Assembly: GCA_044374745.1 (NCBI GenBank)
Contig: JBILNZ010000008.1
Span: forward strand, 1 to 64,000
Reading direction: 5' to 3'
DNA length: 64,000 nucleotides
From: NIES-981 sp044374745
Lineage (GTDB): Bacteria > Cyanobacteriota > Cyanobacteriia > PCC-6307 > Cyanobiaceae
The notes under the pieces were generated by a model. The model did not search any database. It was not told the origin of the DNA and saw only the letters and a list, made by a program, of their open reading frames with translations. Below, piece after piece: positions 16,605-27,100 of the stretch. How positions within the stretch are numbered: the first letter of the stretch is position 1; the number at the start of each line of letters is the position of its first letter. The position numbers were made by a program, and so were the translations under genes.

Positions 16605-17833
16605 CACCAGTCGGCCAGCCAGCCGGCCGCCACGCGCAGCTGGTGGGAGCGCCCCGGCAGGCGGGTGAGGTAGGCCAGACGGCGCAGCTGGAAGGCAGCC
16701 GCGCCCGCCAGGGTGAGGCCGCTGCCCACCAGGGTGGCCTCGCCCCGACCGAGGCTCAGCATTTCGCCCAGATCCTGGAAACGGAAAGCCTGGAGCGGGG
16801 CCTGGCGGCGGGCCTGAAGCAGGTTGGTGGCCAGGCAGGTGGCCTGTTGAAAGGCCACCTGGGCGGTGGCTGGCCATGGCGGCGAGCCATCGCCTTGGTC
16901 ATTGCCTGGCTCGCCACTGGCATCGCTGTCACGGCTGTGCAGGGCGGCAATGTCCCCGAGGGCAAAGATCTGAGGCTGGCCGATGAGCTGCAGGTGCTCG
17001 TTCACGGCCAGCCTGCCGCGCTGGTCCTGCAGTGCCCCGGGCTGGATGGCCGGGGGCGCGAAGGCCAGACCGGCGGTCCACACCACGCCGGCCACGGTCA
17101 GGCGCTCTTCGCCAGCGGAGCCCTGGAGGTGGATCTGGTCGCTGGCCACCGCGAGCACCCGGCAGTTGCAGCGCAGCCGCACATCCCGCCGTTGCAGGGC
17201 CTGGGTGGCCTGCTCGCGGTTGAAGGCACGGGCCTGGGGAAGGGGGAGGGGGCCCTGTTCGATCAGCTCCACTACGGCCGCGCCGGCCACCATGTCGGCC
17301 AGCTTGCAGGCCAGTTCCACGCCACTGGGGCCTGCGCCAACGATCGCCAGGCGCTGGAGCGGTTGGTGGCGCTGCCGCAGTTGGGCCACCAGGCCCTGCA
17401 ACCGGTCCACATCCGCCAGGCTGCGGAAGCTGAGGGCGTGTTCGATCACCCCCGGGATGCCAAAGCTCTGCAGCCTGGCGCCAGTGGCCAGTACCAGCTG
17501 GCTGTAGTTGAGTAGGCGCCCGGATGCGGTGTGCAGGCAGTGGCCACGGCTGTCGATTTCCACCACCGAATCCCGCAGCCAGGCGATGCCGCGCCCGGCC
17601 AGCAGGGTGTCGTAGCGGGGGGCGATTTCCCAGCGCCGCAGTTCACCGCTCAGGAGTTCGTAGAGCAGCGGCAGGAAGGCAAATTCCGCATTCGGCTCGA
17701 TCAGCAGCAGCGGTGGATGCTGGCGCTGCTCGGCCAGAGCAAGGGCGGTGTAGAGGCCGCCGAAGCCGCCCCCCACGATCACGATCGGAGCGGCCGTGGT
17801 GGAGCTCGCGGGGCCAGAGGCAGGGATGCTCAT
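16604..17833 (-). CDS. Type II NAD(P)H dehydrogenase (NDH-2-like)
   Basis: A single-subunit, non-proton-pumping flavoenzyme of about 409 residues passing electrons from NAD(P)H to quinone. It has the first dinucleotide motif VGGGFGGLYTA (FAD) near the N-terminus and a second, VGAGPSGVELA (NAD(P)H), at about residues 160-170. FALGDIAALH is the C-terminal FAD motif. The tail has a weakly hydrophobic stretch consistent with peripheral membrane attachment. ATG 17833 is used; GTG 17860 is possible. It is first in an overlapping NDH-2, HAD, hflX operon and divergent from cysH. Confidence 0.9.
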   Translation of the reverse strand: MSIPASGPASSTTAAPIVIVGGGFGGLYTALALAEQRQHPPLLLIEPNAEFAFLPLLYELLSGELRRWEIAPRYDTLLAGRGIAWLRDSVVEIDSRGHCLHTASGRLLNYSQLVLATGARLQSFGIPGVIEHALSFRSLADVDRLQGLVAQLRQRHQPLQRLAIVGAGPSGVELACKLADMVAGAAVVELIEQGPLPLPQARAFNREQATQALQRRDVRLRCNCRVLAVASDQIHLQGSAGEERLTVAGVVWTAGLAFAPPAIQPGALQDQRGRLAVNEHLQLIGQPQIFALGDIAALHSRDSDASGEPGNDQGDGSPPWPATAQVAFQQATCLATNLLQARRQAPLQAFRFQDLGEMLSLGRGEATLVGSGLTLAGAAAFQLRRLAYLTRLPGRSHQLRVAAGWLADW

Positions 17834-17945
17834 AGGCGCGGTTGGCCCGTGGCTGGACACGAACAGGGGGAGGTCATGGCCGCCGCGTGCCCATTCACCA
17901 ACCCGACCCTAACCAGCGATCGGGGCTGGGGGCGATGATGGCCCC

Positions 17946-18713
17946 ATGGTGAGTGCTCCAGCCCAGCCCCTGCCTACCGATCCCACGGGACGCCCTCTGG
18001 ATCCAGGTCAGGCCCGCGACTTGCTCGGCTCGATGGGGGCCGCTGGCCGCCTGCGTTGGGCCCTCGACAGCTTCGGCCACGGTCTGGCAGTGACCACCAG
18101 TTTCGGCATCCAGTCGGCCGTGTTGCTGCATCTGGTGAGCCAGCTGATGGCGGAACGGAATTGCACGATTCCGGTGATCTGGGTGGACACGGGCTATCTG
18201 CCCCCCGAGACCTACCGCTACGCCCAGCAGCTGACTGCGCTGCTTGGTCTGGCTCCCCATGTGGCCCAGGCCGAGCTCAGTCCAGCGCGAATGGAGGCCC
18301 TGCACGGCCGGCTGTGGGAGACCGGCCGGGTCGACGATCTCGAGCTTTACCACCGCCTCCGCAAGGTGGAGCCCCTCGACCGTGCCCTGGTGGATCTGGG
18401 GGTGAGTTGCTGGGCCAGCGGCGTGCGCGGTAACCAGACCGACCATCGCCGCTCCATGACGGTGCTGGATCCGGTTCGGCAGCGCTGGTCGCTGCGACCC
18501 CTGCTCAACTGGAGCAACCGGGATGTCTACTACTACATGCAGGAGCACCAGCTGCCCCAGCATCCGCTGTTCGAGCAGGGATATTCCACCGTTGGTGACT
18601 GGCACTCCAGTGCCCCCGACGACGGCTCGGCATCCGGCAGGGCGACCCGTTTCGGGGGGCTCAAGCAGGAGTGCGGCATCCATCTGCCCGGGCTGATGGG
18701 TGAAGGAATCTGA
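17946..18713 (+). CDS. cysH: Phosphoadenylyl-sulfate reductase
   Basis: CysH reduces PAPS to sulfite with thioredoxin in sulfate assimilation. The 255-residue protein has TTSFGIQSAVLLHLV (nucleotide binding), IPVIWVDTGYLPPETY, a GVRGNQTDHR arginine-rich loop and the C-terminal active-site motif ECGIHL. The paired cysteines that bind 4Fe-4S in APS reductases are absent, so it should use PAPS. Length fits. It overlaps the start of coaX by 14 bases, which suggests joint transcription. Confidence 0.93.
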   Translation: MVSAPAQPLPTDPTGRPLDPGQARDLLGSMGAAGRLRWALDSFGHGLAVTTSFGIQSAVLLHLVSQLMAERNCTIPVIWVDTGYLPPETYRYAQQLTALLGLAPHVAQAELSPARMEALHGRLWETGRVDDLELYHRLRKVEPLDRALVDLGVSCWASGVRGNQTDHRRSMTVLDPVRQRWSLRPLLNWSNRDVYYYMQEHQLPQHPLFEQGYSTVGDWHSSAPDDGSASGRATRFGGLKQECGIHLPGLMGEGI

Positions 18714-19452
18714 CCCTGGACCTGGCGCAATCCGGTGCCCCTCCTGGCTGTTGATCGGCAACAGCCGTTGGCATTGGGCTGGCGGCGAGCCCAACCATTT
18801 GCGCTGCTGGAGTGCTCCACCTGGCCTGCACCACGCCGGGGACAACGTGCACTCCGATCACCTGATGGCCTGGGCCGCTGTCGGTCCGGTGCCCGATGCC
18901 CCTTGGCTGGATCCCCGCCGGCGGCTGGGGCTGGAGCAGGTGCCCCTGGCCCAGATGCCCCCGTGGTTGGGGGTGGACCGGGCTCTGGTGGGTTGGCGGG
19001 CCTGGCAGCTCAGTCAGGCACCGGTGCTGGTGGCCGATGCCGGCACGGCCCTGAGCCTCACCCGGGTGGATGGCAGCGGGGCATTCGCCGGGGGGCGCAT
19101 TCAGGCCGGACGGTTGTTGCAGTTGCGGGCCCTGGCCAGCCACACCGCCCAACTGCCTCCCCTGCTGAGCCTTGCCCCCCCCCAAGACGTTGTTGGCGGC
19201 TCTGACGGCCAGATCCCCTGGCCGCGGCAGACGGCGGCGGCCATGGAAATGGGCGTGCGCCGGGGGATGGTGGCCGCCGTAGCCCAGGCCTGGCGGGAGC
19301 TGCGCCAGGGGGAGCCCAGCTTGCGGCTGTGGATCACGGGGGGCGACGGGGCCTGGCTGGCGGCTGAGCTGGAGCATCCCTACCAGCCCAACCTGGCCCT
19401 GGAGGCCCTGGCTGAGCTGGGCATGGTCTTCAGGCCGGACTCGTCAACTTGA
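18700..19452 (+). CDS. coaX: Type III pantothenate kinase
   Basis: CoaX performs the first step of coenzyme A synthesis, ATP-dependent phosphorylation of pantothenate. Its ASKHA-fold motifs are visible in 250 residues: LIGNSRWHWA near the N-terminus, VADAGTALSLTRV (Asp-x-Gly-Thr), AGGRIQAGR, the DGQIPWPRQT stretch and WITGGDGAWL. The start GTG 18700 lies inside the end of cysH. It converges on bcp, with the two 3' ends overlapping by 23 bases. Confidence 0.9.
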   Translation: MKESDPGPGAIRCPSWLLIGNSRWHWAGGEPNHLRCWSAPPGLHHAGDNVHSDHLMAWAAVGPVPDAPWLDPRRRLGLEQVPLAQMPPWLGVDRALVGWRAWQLSQAPVLVADAGTALSLTRVDGSGAFAGGRIQAGRLLQLRALASHTAQLPPLLSLAPPQDVVGGSDGQIPWPRQTAAAMEMGVRRGMVAAVAQAWRELRQGEPSLRLWITGGDGAWLAAELEHPYQPNLALEALAELGMVFRPDSST

Positions 19453-19906
19453 GGTCGGCCAGGATGGTTTCGGCCATGGTTTCGGCCTTCACTTTGGTGT
19501 AGATCAATTCGAGATTCCCCTCGGCATCCACCACGAAGGTGTGGCGCATCATCCCCATGTATTCGCGCCCCATGAACTTCTTGAGGCCGTAGCTCCCGTA
19601 GGCCGTTGCCACTGGGCAGGGCTCGGCATCGGTGAGCAGGGTGAAGGGCAGGCTGTATTTGGCGATGAACTTGTTGTGGCTGGCGCCGCTGTCCTTGCTG
19701 ATGCCCAGCACCTGGATGCCGTGCTGCTCGAACGCCGCCCACTGGTCGCGGAAGTTGCAGGCCTCCTTGGTGCAGCCCGGGGTGTCGTCCTTCGGGTAGA
19801 AATAAATCACCACCCGCTGCCCCCGCAGCGCCGCCAGGTTCACGGCGTTGCCGTCCTGATCCGGAAGGGTGAAGTCCGGGGCAGGTGAACCGATCTCCAG
19901 AGCCAT
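19430..19906 (-). CDS. bcp: Thioredoxin-dependent peroxiredoxin (BCP/PrxQ type)
   Basis: A 158-residue atypical 2-Cys peroxiredoxin. The peroxidatic and resolving cysteines are five positions apart in DDTPGCTKEACNFRD (about residues 40-54), the PrxQ/BCP signature. FTLPDQDG at the N-terminus and GISKDSGASHNKF in the middle also match. It detoxifies peroxides using thioredoxin. ATG 19906 gives the family start MALEIGSPAPDF. Its 3' end overlaps coaX by 23 bases. Confidence 0.94.
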   Translation of the reverse strand: MALEIGSPAPDFTLPDQDGNAVNLAALRGQRVVIYFYPKDDTPGCTKEACNFRDQWAAFEQHGIQVLGISKDSGASHNKFIAKYSLPFTLLTDAEPCPVATAYGSYGLKKFMGREYMGMMRHTFVVDAEGNLELIYTKVKAETMAETILADLKLTSPA

Positions 19907-19959
19907 TGCCGCAGCGCGCAGAAGGGGTTGAAGCCTATCTGGCTCAGCCCTGCCTTGTT

Positions 19960-20619
19960 GTGCGTCAGCCTGCCCAGGTGCTGCTCTGGCTGGGCCAGCT
20001 GGATTCAGCCCAACCCCTGCCGCAGCCGGAGGAGATCTCCGCCGAGGAGTGGCGCTGGAGCCAGGACCTGGCACCGGCCCGGCGCCGCAACTACTGCCAC
20101 AGCCGGGCCCGCCTGCGCGCCTGGCTGGCCGAGCTATGGACCTGCGCGCCGCTGGAGGTGCCCCTGCTCAGTCCCCCTGGGAAGCCGCCCCGGCTCAGCG
20201 GCGATCAGGCTTTCCTCAGCCTCAGCCACAGCGGTGATGGCCTGCTGCTGGGACTCTCCGCCGAGCCGATCGGCGTGGACCTGGAAGCTGCCGCTCGCCC
20301 GTTGGCGGCCGATGCCCTGATGCGGCGCTTCTTCCCGCCTGCGGAGGTGCGCCAACTGCAGCGGCTGGAGGGGACACAACGGCGCCAGGCGGTGCTCACC
20401 AGCTGGCTGCTCAAGGAAGCGGCGATCAAGTGGCGCCGCAGCAGCCTGGCCGCCGAGCTGAACGAGTGGCAGCTCGACCACGGCACCGGCCAGTTGCGTC
20501 AGCTGCGCCTGGGGCTGGAGCCCGAGGGGCGCAGCGGCCGGCTCGGCCCCTGGGGCTGGGCGGCTGTGGGGGCCGGCGTGGCCGGGGCGCAGTGGATGCA
20601 GCAGTCCGCCCTCGGCTGA
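19960..20619 (+). CDS. 4'-phosphopantetheinyl transferase (Sfp type)
   Basis: Transfers the phosphopantetheine arm of CoA to acyl or peptidyl carrier proteins. The 219-residue protein has the Sfp motifs LSLSHSGDGLLLGLS, IGVDLEAA (metal ligands Asp and Glu) and WLLKEAAIKWRR (WxxKEAxxK). It is likely the general enzyme for fatty-acid ACP in this lineage, since an AcpS type is often missing from cyanobacteria; that is inference. GTG 19960 leaves a few residues before the domain. GTG 19885 is longer but would overlap the divergent bcp start. Confidence 0.9.
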   Translation: MRQPAQVLLWLGQLDSAQPLPQPEEISAEEWRWSQDLAPARRRNYCHSRARLRAWLAELWTCAPLEVPLLSPPGKPPRLSGDQAFLSLSHSGDGLLLGLSAEPIGVDLEAAARPLAADALMRRFFPPAEVRQLQRLEGTQRRQAVLTSWLLKEAAIKWRRSSLAAELNEWQLDHGTGQLRQLRLGLEPEGRSGRLGPWGWAAVGAGVAGAQWMQQSALG

Positions 20620-20630
20620 TGGGTCGGCCG

Positions 20631-22835
20631 TCAGTGCCGGGCGATCAGCCGGGTGTGTTCGATTTCCTGGGGCAGGGCCAGTCCTTGCGCCTGGCGCAGC
20701 AGGGCTGCCAGGTGCTCCTGTTCGGAAAGCTCCAGGCCGCGGAGCTGGGCCCGGTAGGTGCTGTCCGGGCCCAGCCAGCGCTCCAGCACCGCAGGGGTGA
20801 TCTCCAGGCTGAGGGATTCGCTCCAGCAGTCCTCGCTGAAACGCCAGCCCTGGCTCTCGGCGACCTGCTGCCAACGGTGGCGATGCTGCCGGGGTTCGCC
20901 CAGGCTGGCTGCTTCGGCCCGGGCAGCAGCTTGGAGCACTGAGGCCGCCTCCGCAAGGGCTGGGCCCCTGCCGCCCAGGTGCAACAGGCCCCCGGCCGGG
21001 CCCAGCCGGGGAGTGCTGAACAGCAGCCGGCACTGGCCGCCGGGGGCGAGCAGCGCACCCAGGCAGGCCCAGGTGCGCTCCATCACCGCGGGCGGTTGCT
21101 GGTTCCAGGGTTGGCGGGCGGCGATCCACTCAAACTGCTCGTCGCCGCAGGCCTGGAGCAGTTGCTCGGGCTGGCCGGGGTCGACCACCACGATCCGGGG
21201 ACGGCGCAGGCTGTCCAGCACCTGCAGCTGGGCCTCCAGCCGCTCGGCGCTGGGGTTGTCGGCCACGGCGATCACCACGCCGCCCTCGGGGGTGGCCTGG
21301 AGGGGATCGAGGGCCCAGAGCAGGGAGTGGGCCTCCAGCAGCAGCACCCGCTGGTGCCGCCGCCAGTCGGCTCCTTGCCAGAAGCGTTGGCGCAGCCGGT
21401 CGAGCCGGGCCCCTTCCGCCCCAGCCTGGCGCTGCAGCCAGCGCTCCAGCTGGGGATCGTCCGGCCCGCTGGTGAGCCAGTCGTGGCCGCCGAGGCCGGC
21501 TTCCGCGGCGGCGGCCAGCTGGGCAGCCCGGCGCTGATGCAGGCGCTGCCGCTGCTCCCCCTCCCAGCCTTGCCCCCCTGGCTGCCAGAACACCTCCCCC
21601 TGCAGGCTGCCAGGCAGGTACTGCTGGGCCACCCAGTGCTCGGCGTAGGCGTGGGGATAGCGGTAGCCCACCCCATCGCCGAACAACTGCCCGTCGCGGT
21701 TGGCATCGCGCAGGTGGCTGGGCACCTCCTGGCGGGCTGTGGCGCGCACGCTCTTGAGCGCGTCGAAGAAGGCCAGGGCGCTGTTGCTCTTTTCAGTGGC
21801 GGCCAGATACAGTGCCGCCTGGGCGAGGGGATAGAGGCCCTCAGGCAGGCCCACCCGCTCGAAGGCGGCGGCGCAGGCCTCCACCACTACGATCGCCTGG
21901 GGGTCGGCCAGGCCGATGTCCTCGCCGGCGGCGATCAGCATGCGCCGAAAGATGAAGCGCGGGTTCTCACCGGCCTCCACCATCCGCGCCAGCCAGAACA
22001 GGGCCGCATCCGGATCGCTGCCCCGCAGGGATTTGATGAAGGCGCTGATCGTGTCGAAGTGGGCGTCGCCCTGCTTGTCGTAGAGCACGGCCCGTTGCTG
22101 GATCGATTCCTCAGCGATGGCCAGATCGATGGTGATGGCGCCATCCGCTCCCGGTTCAGTGGTTTCGACCGCCAGCTCCAGGGCATTGAGCAGGCTGCGG
22201 GCATCGCCGCCGGCCACGTCCACCAGGTGGTCCGCCGCCTCGGGTGTGAGCGTGATCGTGCGATCGCCGTAGCCCCGCTCCGGATCGGCCAGGGCCCGCT
22301 GCAGCAGCTGGTGCAGGTGGGGTGGTTCCAGGGGCTGGAGCCGGAACAGGCGCGAGCGGCTCACCAGCGCCTTGTTCACTTCAAAGGTGGGGTTTTCTGT
22401 GGTGGCGCCGATCAGGGTGAGGGTGCCGTTCTCCACCCAGGGCAACAGGGCGTCCTGCTGGGCGGCGTTGAAGCGATGCACTTCATCGATGAACAGGATC
22501 GTGCGCAGACCGTGGTGTTCGAGCCGCCGCTTGGCCGCATCGACCTCGGCGCGCAGATCCTTCACGCCGGCCAGCACCGCATTGAGGCTGCTGAAGTGGG
22601 CTCGGGTGCTGCCGGCGATGATCCGGGCCAGGGTGGTCTTGCCCACCCCCGGCGGGCCGTGCAGGATCAGGTTGCCCACCCGGTCGGCGGCGATCGCGCG
22701 GCGCAGCAGCCGGCCCGGCCCGAGGATCGCCTCCTGGCCAACGAAGTCGTCCAGGGAGCGCGGCCGCAGCCTGTCGGCCAGGGGAGCCAGCTGCTGCAGG
22801 TGCACCTGCCGTTGGTGGCTGAACAGATCCGTCAC
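20631..22835 (-). CDS. RarA/MgsA-like AAA ATPase fused to a methyltransferase-like domain
   Basis: A 734-residue fusion. The N-terminal 420 residues are a full RarA/WRNIP1-type clamp-loader-like ATPase: RPRSLDDFVGQ, Walker A GPPGVGKTT (about 65), Walker B ILFIDEVHRFN, sensor 1 GATTENPTF, and the tetramerisation region with DPDAALFWLARMVEAGENP. This part should act on stalled replication forks. The C-terminal 300 residues resemble a Rossmann methyltransferase (VLLLEAHSLLWAL, then FEWIAARQPWN and APGGQCRLLFSTP) with a degenerate SAM motif. Cyanobacterial databases commonly list this as RarA plus unknown domain. GTG 22835 fits the family N-terminus. Confidence 0.9.
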   Translation of the reverse strand: MTDLFSHQRQVHLQQLAPLADRLRPRSLDDFVGQEAILGPGRLLRRAIAADRVGNLILHGPPGVGKTTLARIIAGSTRAHFSSLNAVLAGVKDLRAEVDAAKRRLEHHGLRTILFIDEVHRFNAAQQDALLPWVENGTLTLIGATTENPTFEVNKALVSRSRLFRLQPLEPPHLHQLLQRALADPERGYGDRTITLTPEAADHLVDVAGGDARSLLNALELAVETTEPGADGAITIDLAIAEESIQQRAVLYDKQGDAHFDTISAFIKSLRGSDPDAALFWLARMVEAGENPRFIFRRMLIAAGEDIGLADPQAIVVVEACAAAFERVGLPEGLYPLAQAALYLAATEKSNSALAFFDALKSVRATARQEVPSHLRDANRDGQLFGDGVGYRYPHAYAEHWVAQQYLPGSLQGEVFWQPGGQGWEGEQRQRLHQRRAAQLAAAAEAGLGGHDWLTSGPDDPQLERWLQRQAGAEGARLDRLRQRFWQGADWRRHQRVLLLEAHSLLWALDPLQATPEGGVVIAVADNPSAERLEAQLQVLDSLRRPRIVVVDPGQPEQLLQACGDEQFEWIAARQPWNQQPPAVMERTWACLGALLAPGGQCRLLFSTPRLGPAGGLLHLGGRGPALAEAASVLQAAARAEAASLGEPRQHRHRWQQVAESQGWRFSEDCWSESLSLEITPAVLERWLGPDSTYRAQLRGLELSEQEHLAALLRQAQGLALPQEIEHTRLIARH

Positions 22836-22985
22836 GGTGGCGGTGCACTCCTGCTCGGAAAGGCTCGGAAGGGATGGAGGGTGCCTGGGGCACTTGGCAA
22901 CCCTGGCGCCTTGTGTAACTTGCTGCCTAACCGGCGGGTCCCCGTGCGCCCAATTCAAACCGTTCCGGCCGGAACACCGGCAGCG

Positions 22986-24128
22986 ATGGGGACTTTGGCC
23001 CAGGGTCTGGCGGTTTTCGGACTGACAGCGTCCGTTTTGGCTGGATGCAGCAAGCCCAAACCCCCGGCAGCGGTGCCGCCCCAGGTGCAGCTGGTCAACC
23101 CCAGGCCCCAGCTCATCACCGATTCGGCGGATTACCAGAGCACCCTGGAGGCGATCCGGGAGATCCGGCTCGCTTCGGAGATTGCCGGACGCATCACCTC
23201 CATGCCTGTGAATGAGGGCCAGAGCGTGCGGCCGGGTGATCTGCTGTTCCGGCTGGATCAGGTGCAGCAGCGGGCCGAAGTGGATGCGGATGCTGCCGAG
23301 GCCCGCAAGGATTTCATCAACGCCGAGCGCTACATCTTTCTCAATCAGCAGGGCGCTGTGTCCACCAAGGACCGCGACTTTTACGTGACCCAGGCCATCC
23401 AGAGCCGTGACCGGCTCAAGGCCGCCAGTGCCACGCTTGCCTACAAGAATGTGGTGGCGCCGATCCAGGGCTATGTGGGTAGCCTCAACTTCAAGATAGG
23501 CGATGTGATCAACGCCGGTGAAGTGGTCACCAGCGTGGTGGATAACAGCCGGCTCTGGGTGCGGATCGATGTCCCGGGAGAGCTCAGTGATCGGGTGCGA
23601 ACCGGGCTGCCGGTGATTCTCAAGGGGCCTGATCCCAGCCGCCCCCGGGCCACCGGGCAGGTTGTGTTCGTGGCCCCTGATCTCGACAGGGACAAGCAGA
23701 CGTTGCTGGTAAAGGCGGCCTTCAGCAATCCAGATGGCACCCTGCGCAACAACGAGCGGGTCAGCGCCACCCTGGTGTTCGATCAGCGCCGGGTGCTGGC
23801 GATCCCCCAGCAGGCGGTGCTGCTTCAGGCCGGCAAGACGTTTGTGTTCCTGGCGGTGAGTGCCGATGAGGCCCGCCGCCGGTTGGGGCGCGCGATCGAG
23901 CCAGCATCCCTGCCCAACCTGCCGGTGGCCATCCAGGTGCCCGTACGGCTCGGCACGCTCCAGAACGCAGCCTATCCAGTGCTGGAGGGGCTTTCCGCTG
24001 CTGACACGGTGGTGGTCGGCAATCTGGCCCAGCTGCGCAGTGGCCTGTCGGTGCAGTCGGCCACAGCCGTGCAGAGTCCATTCACAGGCATGCGCTTGCC
24101 TCCCCCCAGCCGGACGCAGGCCCGATGA
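22986..24128 (+). CDS. RND efflux periplasmic adaptor, lipoprotein (cassette A)
   Basis: A 380-residue membrane fusion protein linking the inner-membrane pump to an outer-membrane channel. Signal peptide plus lipobox SVLAGC (Cys at about 20), then the beta-barrel and lipoyl halves (SEIAGRITSMPVNEGQSVRPG; later NVVAPIQGYVGSL), a short helical hairpin (about 95-145) and a membrane-proximal domain ending near VLEGLSAADTVVVGN. The frame is open far upstream antisense to rarA, but the lipobox fixes the start at ATG 22986 or GTG 22944. Its last four bases overlap the pump start. Confidence 0.9.
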   Translation: MGTLAQGLAVFGLTASVLAGCSKPKPPAAVPPQVQLVNPRPQLITDSADYQSTLEAIREIRLASEIAGRITSMPVNEGQSVRPGDLLFRLDQVQQRAEVDADAAEARKDFINAERYIFLNQQGAVSTKDRDFYVTQAIQSRDRLKAASATLAYKNVVAPIQGYVGSLNFKIGDVINAGEVVTSVVDNSRLWVRIDVPGELSDRVRTGLPVILKGPDPSRPRATGQVVFVAPDLDRDKQTLLVKAAFSNPDGTLRNNERVSATLVFDQRRVLAIPQQAVLLQAGKTFVFLAVSADEARRRLGRAIEPASLPNLPVAIQVPVRLGTLQNAAYPVLEGLSAADTVVVGNLAQLRSGLSVQSATAVQSPFTGMRLPPPSRTQAR

Positions 24129-27100
24129 GTCTCTCCGATACCTTTATCCGCCGCCCCGTGCTCAGCACGGTGTGCAGCATCCTGATCCTGATGGCCGGCC
24201 TGATCAGCCTGCCGCTGCTGCCGATCGAGAACCTGCCCAACATCGCCCCGCCCACGGTGCAGGTGAACGCCAACCTGCCCGGGGCCGACGCGCTCACGGT
24301 GGAGAGCGCTGTGACCGGGCCCCTGGAGGAGCAGATCAACGGCGCGCCGGGGATGGACTACATCACCTCGTTCAGCACCAGCCAGGGCACCAGCCAGGTG
24401 AATGTGTACTTCAAGGCTGGGACGGATCCGGATATCGATCAGGTGAATGTGCTCAACCGGGTACAGACCGCTAGCTCCCAGTTGCCCCCCCAGGTGAATG
24501 CCCAGGGAGTGACCGTGCAGCAGACGGCCAGTAGTTATCTGTTGGTGTACAACCTCACCTCCACGGCCGGCCAGTTCAGCCGGGAATATCTCAATGGCCT
24601 GCTGCAACTCAACCTCTACTACCCCCTGACCCGGGCCGATGGGGTGGGTCAGGTGAACATCTTCGGCGCCAGCAATCCAGCCTTCCGCATCTGGGTGGAT
24701 CCCCAGCGTCTTGCTCGCTTCAACCTCAGCGTGGATGCGGTGCTGGAAGCGCTGAAATCCCAGAACCAGATCGTGATTGCCGGCAGCATCGGTGGACCGC
24801 CCTCCACCCGTGCCAACCGCACCACATTTCCGATCCTGGTGAATGGAAATCTCGACACGGTGCAGCAGTTTGAGGATGTGATCCTGGCCAAGGGCCCCGA
24901 CGGCGGTTTGATTCGCGTGGGCGATGTGGGCCGGGCCGAATATGCGTTCCAGAATTTCAACCAGCAGGCGGTGAATGCCCGCACCGGCTACCCCTGTGTG
25001 GGCTTCGGGGTGATCCAGCTGCCCGGCAGCAACGCCATCAGCACCGCCAAGGCCGTGGATGCGGTGCTCACCAGCTTCAGCAACACCCTGCCCCCCGGGG
25101 TGGTGCTGGAGAAGGTGTTCGACCAGACCGACTTCATCAATGCCTCGATCGAGGGGGCTCTCGATGCCCTGCGTGATGCGGTGGTGCTGGTGCTGCTGAT
25201 CATCTTTCTGTTCCTGCAGGACTGGAAGGCCACCGCCGTGCCGGCCCTGGCGTTGCCGATCGCCCTGCTGGGAGCCCTGATCTTCGTCAAGGCATTCGGG
25301 TTTTCGATCAACGAACTCACCCTGCTGGGCATCATCCTGGCCACCGGTCTGGTGGTGGACGACGCCATCGTGGTGGTGGAAGCGGTGTCGGCCCGGATCG
25401 AGGCGGGCGACCGCCCCTTCCAGGCTGCCTCCAACGCCATGAAGGAGCTAACCGGGGCGATCCTGGCCACGGCCCTGGTGCTGCTGGCGGTGTTTGTGCC
25501 GGTGACCTTCTTCCCTGGGGCCACCGGCGTGATCTACCGCCAGTTCGCGCTCACGATCGTGTTCTCGATTCTGGTGTCCACCTTCAATGCGATCACCGGC
25601 AAGCCGCTGCAGTCGGCCCTGCTGCTGGGCGGCGGCAAGACCGAGCCCCGCGGCCTGCGCTGGACCCTGATCGGCGGGGCGTTCGGCGGGATCTACGGGG
25701 CCATGGCTGGCGGCTGGATCATCTCGCTGGTGTTGGGGGGGGTCGGCGCGTTGGTGGGCACCTTCCTGATGCCGATTTTCACCGCCTTCAATGCCGGATT
25801 CGACCGACTGGCCCGGGCCTATGGGCGTGCCCTCAAGCTGGTGATCCGACTGCGCCGCCTGGTGGCCCTGGTGCTGCTCGGCGGCATCGTGCTCACCGGC
25901 GTGGCTTTCACCGCCATTCCCACAGGCTTCGTGCCCACCGAGGACCAGGGCTACGGGCTGGGCATCATCCAGCTGCCGCCCCAGGCCTCGATCGAGGCCA
26001 CCATGGAGGTGGCCACCAGGGCCCAGGCGATCTTGGCCAAGGAGGAGGAGATCATCTCCGGTGAGATCGTGGGCGGGGCGGGCTTCAACGGCGGCTCACT
26101 CAACCAGGGCCTGTTCTTCTTCGGGCTCAAGCCGATCGATGAACGGAGCGGCAAGGGCCAGTCGGCCCAGGCGATCATCGATCGGCTCAACCAGGAGTTC
26201 CGCACCATCCCCGGGGGCCTGGTGCTGGCCCAGTCCCCCGCTGCGGTGCCTGGGTTCAGTGCCCAGGGCGGGCTCTCCTTCCAGTTCAACGACCTCAGCA
26301 ACGGCGGTTACAGCCCCACCGATCTCTCCCAGATGGCCGGCAAGCTGATTGCCGCGGCCCGAGCCACCGGTGATTTTGGCAACCTTTACACCCAGTTCAT
26401 CAGCGATGCGCCGGTGTGGCGCCTGGATGTGGATCGTGACCGGATGGCCTCGCTGAACATCGATTACGGCCAGGCGATGCAGGTGCTCGGCACGATCAAC
26501 GGTGGCAGCTTCGTGAACCAGACCTACGAAAACCAGCAGTACCGCCAGGTGTACGTGCAGGCCGAAGGCAGCAAGCGGGAAGTGGTGCAGTCGCTCAACA
26601 ATCTCTACGTGCCCGATCGCACCGGCAAACTGATTCCGCTCACCAATGTGGTGAAGGTGCGGCTCGACAGCGCCCCCCCGATCATCAGCCACTTCAATCT
26701 CTACCGCACGGTGTTGATCCAGGGAGTGGAGGCGATGGGCCGCAGCAGCGGCCAGGCGATCGATAGCCTGATGGCCACCTTCCGCCAGCTCAATCTCAGC
26801 AACATCGGCTCTGACTGGTCTGCCCTCACCCGCTCGGAGGTGCAGGCCGGTTCCCTGGCGGTTCTGGTGTTTGCCCTCGGGATCGTGGTGGTGTATCTGG
26901 TGCTCTCGGCCCAGTACGGCAGCTACATCGACCCGCTGATCATTCTGATGACGGTGCCTTTGGCCATGCTGGGCGCCCTGGCGTTGCTGGTGCTGCGCGG
27001 CCAGGTGAACAACGTGTATGCCCAGGTGGGCCTGGTGACGCTGATCGGCCTGGCGGCCAAGAACGGCATCCTGATCGTGGATCTGGCCAACCAGCGGATG

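Noticed and set aside
20979..22985. Long open frame running antisense through rarA into the adaptor gene
   Set aside because: It is in frame with the real adaptor, but the first 669 codons are antisense to rarA with low-complexity composition. The lipoprotein signal fixes the adaptor start near 22986.
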